Below the pieces are notes generated by a model, which saw only the letters and a list, made by a program, of their open reading frames with translations, ran no database searches and was not told the origin of the DNA. This document shows, piece by piece, positions 57,419 through 64,000 of a DNA stretch of 64,000 nt; positions within the stretch are counted from its first letter, which is position 1; every line of letters begins with the position of its first letter. This stretch comes from Thozetella sp. PMI_491 (lineage: Eukaryota; Ascomycota; Sordariomycetes; Chaetosphaeriales; Chaetosphaeriaceae), in contig MU270024.1 of the NCBI GenBank assembly GCA_021432635.1, positions 310,001-374,000 of the forward strand, written 5' to 3'. The position numbers and the translations under genes were made by a program.

Positions 57419-57697
57419 ATGCCTTGCTTATACGAACCGGCCCAGCCCGCCCAATCCATCTCTGCCTCTTCCCAGCCCCTCTCCTATCCACAGAAGCAGC
57501 GCAGTCCCCACAGAGCCTGTAAAACGAGCATGTTAGCAAACTGCCTCAGACAGTCAGCCATGTGTATTGACGGCCCATTTTACATCCCACCCAGTCGACC
57601 GGAGCAGAACAGAAAGCCACAGCCCACGACTAATACATCTCAAGTGACGCTGGTGGACGATAACGGGGCTACGGTTACGGAAAAAGAAAAAAGATGA
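57419..57697 (+). CDS. Short hypothetical ORF
   Basis: A 92-aa frame from an ATG at 57419, about 140 bp downstream of a TATATATAG site. The protein is Pro/Ser/Gln-rich with four cysteines, a central YIPPSRPEQNRKPQP and a charged end (TEKEKR). No family recognised. It may be chance. Confidence 0.25.
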   Translation: MPCLYEPAQPAQSISASSQPLSYPQKQRSPHRACKTSMLANCLRQSAMCIDGPFYIPPSRPEQNRKPQPTTNTSQVTLVDDNGATVTEKEKR

Positions 57698-59206
57698 CGC
57701 CACGTGCACTATCGTTAGTCGGTAGCAGAGCTAGGGCTCAGATTCACATGGTAACATGTTCGTCTCCCACTCTTTCGTTTCTTGGATGTGTTGCAAAGGA
57801 ACCCTGGAATACCTAGTTACTAATGGAACATCTCACTCTAGATGCCCTTATAGATTGCAGAGGAGTTCCAAAACCCATCCTCACTAGGCGTCAATGACCA
57901 TTGGCCATTCTAGAAGCTTCGGCCCTAAGGCGAGGTTAAACCTCTTGCCTTAAATATTTAGAAACGGCTTCAGGCTAAACCGGCGGTGACTTTCATATAT
58001 ACTATCAGCCTTATAGTTGTGTAGTTTTATCAACCAACCTCCAGTGCTATTGTTTGAAGTATATAGAAACGACATCATGCTCGCTCCCGGCGAGCACTCT
58101 ACAAGAGATATTATTGCCATCGTTCAAATCAACCTAGTCCACTAAAGAGCTATACCATTCCACCGCATAACTTTACCCGCAGCTGTCTTGTTCTCCGTTG
58201 TGGTCTCTGTAACTGGCATGAGGCATCGCTTGAGGCATCGCACCGGCAGAAATCTGAACCAAGACAGGTTTACGAAGCATAGCATCATATTTGCTATTTC
58301 CTCTATTGCCACTATCCATGTTTTTTCAAAGACAGCAGTCTAGTGGATAAGATCCATGAGGTCTATAAAATGCCGATCTGTGACTAAATGGCAACTATTC
58401 GGCTTGAAGGCACTGCGGTTGCCGTTATATGTTAGCACAGACTGCGAATAGTGAAGAATTGCCCCTTGGGCTACCCGTCGGCTGTGATAGGAAGACGTGG
58501 TGGGAGCCTGTCTTGAATCTACAATTTTGCACGGCCTCTAAGATCTTCATCCAGCTAGCTTGAGGCTTTCCCAATATTCTCTTCAGAATAAGCAATCTGC
58601 GGTTTATAAATAGTACCCTCGTATTTACTTTCGGCCTTTTTTTCCCTCAAAGGGCATAGTCAAGTCGCAGAACGCTCTTTCCAAAAGCGTGCCTTCCCGC
58701 TTGTGCACCCTTGTCATGGATGGCTGTGTCAATTAAAATGAGAGCTGAAGTTTGAGGGTTAATGATTGAACACGTCAGCATAATACAAAATGCGATCATA
58801 TCTTACAAACTCAGAACTCAGGCGAAACTTTCAGAGCACACCATTGCTGCATACTCTCTTTGGTTGCGTATTTCTCTGTAGATATGATATCTGTATGGCT
58901 AACTTTATCTTCCGTGTCTGAAACAGAACTCAATCCAGTAGGCTAGGGTGGTGCTTGATATTACGAGTAAGGCACCAGCAGATTCGAACCTATTCAACTC
59001 CAGCAGGGGGACTTCCACGCTGTTTGGTATCAGTCCATTGAATGCCTCCGGTGAGAATTTAGTACTTTGGCTGAATCGAGAAGGGAAATATATCCCTGCG
59101 ACTTCGCAACGTAACGCATTTTAATACCTATTTGGGAACCAACAGCTTTTCTGCGGCTTGTAAACAAAGATTCTCCGGAAACAGACCACTGTAATTAACA
59201 CAGACA
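57698..59206. other. Intergenic, no supported gene
   Basis: Nothing recognisable. A minus-strand AGGTTCGAATC near 58983 is tRNA-like only in the B box. Confidence 0.5.
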
Positions 59207-59214
59207 TATAAATA
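59207..59214 (+). promoter_or_regulatory. TATA box of the secreted Cys-rich protein
   Basis: TATAAATA 95 bp upstream of the ATG at 59302. Confidence 0.5.
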
Positions 59215-59301
59215 TAGAGAGACTCGCTTGTCAAGAGCATTAGGCCTGAACACCATCGCACCACTTCTTAAGCCATTATAATAATCAATCACCAAGCAAT
59301 C

Positions 59302-59718
59302 ATGTTATTTCCGACATCAATATCTTCGCTAGCAGCGATTTTTTCGCTCTTCCATCTCACGGCAGGCTATGCCATCCAGGTAGACTTCCACAAGGATTCA
59401 ACCTGTTCCGATGCCGCGTTCGCAAACGTCGGCATGTACCGCCACTCGCCGATATACGTCGGGTATCCTGGAGAAGTCGGCGAATGCGGCGTCTTTGGCG
59501 CACCAAGCAGCACGAAATCTGCGAATGTTGCGGCCTGTTGGAAACCAGACGGGTCAAAGTACACCTGGGAGAGCAGCTGTTTTTGCAACTTTTACAACGA
59601 TGGAGGATGCGGGACGCTGGGGGGACAGCTGGTCGCCACATCATACTACCCTCAAAAGACATGCTTTACGAATATGAGCACATGGAAGACTTATAGATGC
59701 CAGGTCAAAGATCATTAA
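59302..59718 (+). CDS. Secreted cysteine-rich protein, effector-like
   Basis: A 138-aa single exon, intact. The signal peptide (SISSLAAIFSLFHLTAGYA) precedes a mature domain of about 115 residues with eight cysteines in STCSD, GECGVF, AACWK, SSCFCNF, GGCGT, KTCFT and YRCQ. The even number fits four disulfides. The strong TATA box and tidy promoter suggest regulated expression. No enzymatic motif is visible, so a role at the host or microbe interface is inference. Confidence 0.7.
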   Translation: MLFPTSISSLAAIFSLFHLTAGYAIQVDFHKDSTCSDAAFANVGMYRHSPIYVGYPGEVGECGVFGAPSSTKSANVAACWKPDGSKYTWESSCFCNFYNDGGCGTLGGQLVATSYYPQKTCFTNMSTWKTYRCQVKDH

Positions 59719-60852
59719 AGAGTCTTGACTCGGGAATAGTCGGTGGGATAAATATGGCGGTATTATGGGAGCTATGGTAAATTGGGGGCGAGTTACGGGA
59801 AAAGGATCTGCAGAAATATTTCTTTCACAAGCATATTAAGTAGGCAATCTCTCTGCCTCTTAGTTGCCTATTACATATAGAGGCCAAATGAAGACACCTT
59901 CACTATTTAATATTCTAGGATGCGGTACAAAAGACGTGTAGTCGATACTGATCGCAGCGCGATCTAGCCACGGTTTCCAAGATGTCTTGGTTTAGGTAGT
60001 GACTAGCCATGTGTAGTGTAACTCCAAAGGTTTAAGATTTGCCATGGTAATTTGTATAAAATATTGGTGTACGCTGGTTCGACCGCGTAGGGGGGGGGTA
60101 GAAGTAATTAAGTTATTGGAAGAAAAACAGGATTCAAACGCAACAGACACGTCGCGTTGCGCCGACGGGGTCATAGAAGCGCGCCTTTGCCTTGAAGTTA
60201 TAAACTGTTCGTGCGCGAAGAGCGTTCCGGATGATAAAGGTCTAAGTTCTATTTCTGAACAAACAAGAGACTGTGTTTCCATTTCACGAGCCTGATAAAT
60301 ACGAAAAACAGACTCTGCCAGCTACAGTCCTAGATGCTACAATACAAAGCCATCAAGATATTAACTCTGGATGCCGCATATCACAAGTGTGGTGAGTCTA
60401 CTAGGTGGCCAGGTATCATGGTGCCTGGCTTCTCAACGCCTGGCCAACCGCTGCCAAGGTTTAGCCTCTCGTCGAAAATATTGCTAGAACACCCCTATAA
60501 CTCGTTGCTACCTTATAAATCCTGCCTTAGTAGGCTGCCTGTGCTAGAATTAGCAATTCATCACCCCCCAAACATCTCTCTCAGCGCTAAATTAGTCTAC
60601 CCTAGCCCTCCTATCAGTAAAACGCTCACCGGGATGTACGGGGCGGTGCATTACCTACGAGCTAACTGGGGAACTGTGAGCAACAGGGCGGAGATGATAG
60701 CCCTTGCAGTCAAGTATATAAACCCATGATTCTTTACGAAAGCGGGGGCTTGAGCTGCAATGGCTAATTTCATGACTTTCGAATCTTTGAATGTAGATAG
60801 AGCAATCCTCTGGTTACAAAGCACACCATGCCTTTGACCCGCGGGCATTTTT
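59719..60852. other. Intergenic, no supported gene
   Basis: Frames at 59992-60295 and 60334-60729 have no recognisable features. Confidence 0.5.
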
Positions 60853-61565
60853 TCAAGCATGCGCCAACTCTTCGTCGTACTCGTAGCCCCGCTTGAAGTC
60901 GTTGGCCCAATCGTCCCCGATCTGCCGTCCTAGAGGCACCATGTCCAGATAGGTAAAGGTCAAAAGCACCTTCTCCAGGTTCTGATGAAGAGAGTATGTC
61001 ATAAAGACGTCTCCGTCTCTCAGAGCAAAGATGGTCAGGCAAGGCTCAATGCCGGACTGACCAATGTCCTTGCCGAAGTCACTGCCACTGGTTGAGTACC
61101 AGGGGATGGCCCAACCGGCTTTCTTCTTGTAGGGCTGGATCTTTTCCTGTGGCGCGGGCGACACGGCGCACAACGTGACATCCTTGACCCCGAGGTGGCG
61201 AACTTCGGGCACCTGGTCCAGCAGGAAGGAACAGCCGGGACAACCGTTCTCCCAAGAAGGCTCAAACATGAAGTGGTACACAATGAGCTGGCTCTTTCCA
61301 TCGAACAGGTCCTTGAGTCCGAGCTTTTCCCCTCCGGGACCTTCAAATGTGTAGTTCTTATCTATTTTGACCATGGGCATGCCGCGGATCTGCTCGTTTA
61401 TTTTCTTGGTTTCCAGCCGAAGTAGGTCTTCCTTTTGGGCAAGGGCCTTACGCGCCGCCTGCCACTCATCGTAGCTCACAACCTGCGTGAGGACCTGTTA
61501 GTGCTCCGCGCAGCAAGTCCAGAGTATATGCCAAAGAGCAGCGGCAAACTCACGGTTCCAGACAT
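60853..61565 (-). CDS. DUF899 thioredoxin-fold protein
   Basis: Exons 61565-61554 and 61482-60853 give 213 aa. The first exon encodes only MSGT, and the 71-nt intron (GTGAGT, CTAAC branch, CGCAG) leads into VVSYDEWQAARKALAQKE, the usual start of the family. The core has the thioredoxin-like FEPSWENGCPGCSFLLDQ with a CPGC pair, then DVTLCAVSPAP, AIPWYSTSGSDFG and a C-terminal GYEYDEELAHA. Family members are AhpC/TSA-related proteins of unknown substrate, probably cytosolic and redox-active. The gene is complete. Confidence 0.85.
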
Positions 61566-63374
61566 GTTCAATAGTCTCTTGTCAATTTGATAGAGAGAAA
61601 ATAGGTAAAGGGGGTAGAAAGTAGTCAAAATGCTGCACTTTGCTAATGGTGTGATGGGAAGAGCACTGCAAGCAGACCTAGAGCGGTTGTGTTCAACTAC
61701 AAATATATAGGAGGTCGCAGCTCATGTTCACTCTCTCTCGTATTCATCGTATTTGCTATCCATTTAGTCCGCGACTGGGTGATATGAAGCACTAGAACCC
61801 AAAGGGGAAGCCGAAAGTCACCAATAGCCTGGCGCTGAGAGGTCGGGCGCGTCGAACGCGATAAGACGAGAACTGGCAGTGTCGCGAACAAACGCCACTT
61901 CACATGACTGCCTAGAGCGACGCGGGGTCGCCAGGCAGAACCAGGCAGAATCCCCATCTCATACAAGCCAAGTTCACGGCAGCCAATGACGTACATGGCG
62001 GATCATGCATCTCCGGATTGGGATACACACACAGGATATCCGTTTATTTCAGCTGCACTATGTATGGTGCGACTTCGCGAGATCTAGAGCGCGATCGATG
62101 ACCTAGCCGATGCAAGCGTCGGCGAGATTGCCGCCCGGCTTATTTTCAGGCGTTAATACAAACAGGCGTCACAGGATAGCCAACAATGTGTGTTTTGGTC
62201 TTCCTTGAAGAAATAGGGGCAGGAATGCCGACTTTTACATTCCGTACGATTTCAGCATCCTCCTCTCACCCTATCGTGTCTTTCTTCTCCCCTTTTTTAT
62301 AGAAAATGGCTATTGATATTGTATATGTATCTAGCATTACGTCAATGCTCCGACTGCCAGATTAGCGCCAAAAGAACAACGGCGGGATACCTCTGGGTCA
62401 CCAAGTTTCAAGCCGGATATGACTGATCACCGAGCCATACGTTTACTCCTCTGCAAGTGACCCTTTAGGCTCACCTCCTCAGCTCTCCATTTGCTTGCTC
62501 TTTTCTTTTAGAATAGTAAAAGGGCTAAAAAACTAGGCGGTATCGTTAGATTTAGAGGGACTTGAGACTCGACCGGTCGAAATCTATTTTTTGGCCAAGT
62601 TTTGTTCGGCCTCTTTGATTAACTCTTTTTGATTTTCTTTTGCTTTTCCCTTTACATGAAGTGACGTGTCTTTTCAGGCACCTAAGAAAGCCGCGTAGGA
62701 CTCAACAGGTCCTTTCATAAAAGCCTCCCTTTGCCCGGTTTATGAGGATATTAGCACTCGAACAATCTAGGTGGAGAATGTGGGGAGCAAACTAGCTTAA
62801 CTTAAAGAGAATTCCCTCATACGAAAATCAGATTTTGTATGACGAACACGTACAGCATGAAATGTTCTGGCTGTCAGCCACCTCCAGTTCTTCTGTACTA
62901 GTTGCTCCGATATTGCAGCTAACTTTCAGTTCCTCTAGGCATACGTTCGTGTCTCAATTTCAGTTCCTCTGGGCAGCATTATTATTAGATACTAACCTCA
63001 ACTAGTCTTGGTATTTATGTACGCTCTACTTATAATAATACTCACACTAAAACAAAGCTAGCAGAAACTACCCATAAGACATACTTGAAGGTCTAACCCT
63101 GCCGTTATATTTGATAATACAAGAGGTTAGAAGAGCTAGGAGAGTAGAGAAGGCTAGAGTTTAATTCTAGTCAAATCCAACCGACTACTGGCTCCTAGCC
63201 AAAGGCAGATCCTAGACCCTTTCGCTCTGTAAGCAACCTCACGATCCTGACAGGAGTGTTCTCTCTTTGAGTGTTCCGAGGCTCAATATACTACCTGTGC
63301 CTGCATCTCTGGTATATCATCTAAATTTTGCCTAAATGCTGGTTATGTCTCTTGGCACTAAGACTACAAAGAAA
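61566..63374. other. Intergenic, AT-rich towards the end
   Basis: No gene supported. 62480-63300 is AT-rich with repeated TTTCAGTTCCTCT-like words near 62928 and 62960. Confidence 0.45.
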
Positions 63375-64000
63375 CTAGGTAAACACGCCAGCTTGCATGA
63401 ACATGTCGAATTCTACATCGCTCAGGGCATCCCTGAGAACTTGCTGCTGCTTCGGAGTAGAGAGCCGTGGCCGCTTGCCGGGCAATGCTGACGGCTCGTG
63501 CTCAGGCAGTCCATCCCAAAGCGGGCGCTTGCCCTTGGAAGGCCCTGGGTCGGCACCGGCCGAGTCGGAATCGATCTCGATGACCTGCCTAGTGTTCCTT
63601 GGAACCTCCGCTTCTGACGTTGATGCGCCTCCAGCCTGATCCTCCGGCGATGTATCCGTTACGTAGATGACCGGCGGCGGTGACGTATTGGTACAATCGT
63701 CGCCTGGAGAAGCATGCTGCTGTCCGCTTGTCGTGCTCCCCCTTGCACGGACAGACGGGGGGGTTGGATTTCCGTTGGAATCCCGATTGATAGGTATTCT
63801 GATCGCTGTCTCGGCGTCCTTTGGTGGATTCCGCCAGACAATAGAACTGAGCCGTTTGCCCGGCCGCATGACCTTGACCGTGTTGAGCGCATCCATGAAA
63901 TTAAACCCGATGCCTTCGTTAGAGAAAACGTTCATCCCGCTGGCATATCTCTTGCCCGCCCAGAACTCCTCCCCTCTAGGCGAGCTCGGGTGCCTGCCGC
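63375..64000 (-). CDS. Hypothetical protein, 5' end beyond window
   Basis: The minus frame is open from the window edge (EEFWAGKRYASGMNVFSNEG then IGFNFMDALNTVKVMRPGKR) to a stop at 63375, and continues upstream of the first ATG at 63935, so the start lies outside. A conserved-looking first part is followed by a low-complexity Ser/Pro/Asp region (DTSPEDQAGGASTSEAEVP; GPSKGKRPLWDGL) and a basic KRPRL motif that may direct it to the nucleus. I do not recognise the family. Confidence 0.5.
   Translation of the reverse strand, partial: GRHPSSPRGEEFWAGKRYASGMNVFSNEGIGFNFMDALNTVKVMRPGKRLSSIVWRNPPKDAETAIRIPINRDSNGNPTPPSVRARGSTTSGQQHASPGDDCTNTSPPPVIYVTDTSPEDQAGGASTSEAEVPRNTRQVIEIDSDSAGADPGPSKGKRPLWDGLPEHEPSALPGKRPRLSTPKQQQVLRDALSDVEFDMFMQAGVFT

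Noticed and set aside
58960-59080. Minus-strand tRNA or SINE (AGGTTCGAATCT)
   Set aside because: Only the B box is convincing; no matching stems and no second copy seen in the window.

Overview
The window looks like nuclear DNA of a filamentous ascomycete (Pezizomycotina). Genes have short introns of about 48-123 nt with GTATGT/GTAAGT-type donors, CTAAC/CTGAC-like branch sites and CAG/TAG acceptors. The gene families are typical of these fungi: Zn2Cys6 regulators, a HET-domain protein, a CBM21 phosphatase-targeting subunit and small secreted cysteine-rich proteins. AT-rich stretches with solo LTRs and C-to-T-like decay suggest repeat-induced mutation. Gene density is low and pseudogenes are common, so this reads as an accessory or fast-evolving region. 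I do not name a species.

Layout. 1-5.7 kb: two paralogous membrane RING-H2 proteins on the minus strand around a small multi-spanning membrane protein. 7.8-16.4 kb: a FOXRED1/Tda3-like FAD oxidoreductase (+), a full-length SCAP homologue (-, six exons, about 1085 aa) and an SREBP homologue (-, about 930 aa). 17.5-18.2 kb: a decayed SREBP-type bHLH gene (+). 20.1-21.1 kb: a PP1 glycogen-targeting subunit. 21.13-22.65 kb: decayed, shrunken pieces of the oxidoreductase, SCAP and SREBP genes, in the same order and orientation. 25.3-26.1 kb: an intact short bHLH gene (+) homologous to the decayed one. 27.8-33.4 kb: a Cys-rich ORF, a secreted protein, a conserved fungal protein and a UPF0145/YbjQ-family protein. 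33.4-38.7 kb: AT-rich repeats, with a solo LTR with target duplication, a long-TIR MITE carrying a tandem array, and a broken host gene. 38.7-41.3 kb: a GC-rich, intronless 850-aa 2OG-Fe(II) oxygenase-like gene. 41.3-46 kb: AT-rich relics and a secreted Cys-rich gene. 46.3-49.2 kb: a HET-domain gene. 50.5-56.8 kb: a catabolic cluster in decay (aldehyde dehydrogenase fragment, intact FAD amine-oxidase-like gene, permease pseudogene, Zn2Cys6 remnant, intact Zn2Cys6 regulator). 59.3-64 kb: a secreted Cys-rich protein, a DUF899 thioredoxin-like protein and a partial hypothetical gene.

The most interesting structure is the sterol/oxygen-sensing block. SREBP and its escort SCAP are neighbours, flanked by a FAD oxidoreductase and an SREBP-type bHLH gene. 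The whole four-gene block appears to have been duplicated in direct orientation. In the first copy the first three genes survive and the bHLH is dead. In the second copy the first three genes are dead and the bHLH survives. Together the two half-copies keep one working set. Exon structures were derived by hand from splice signals and frame; they join in frame but have no transcript support.
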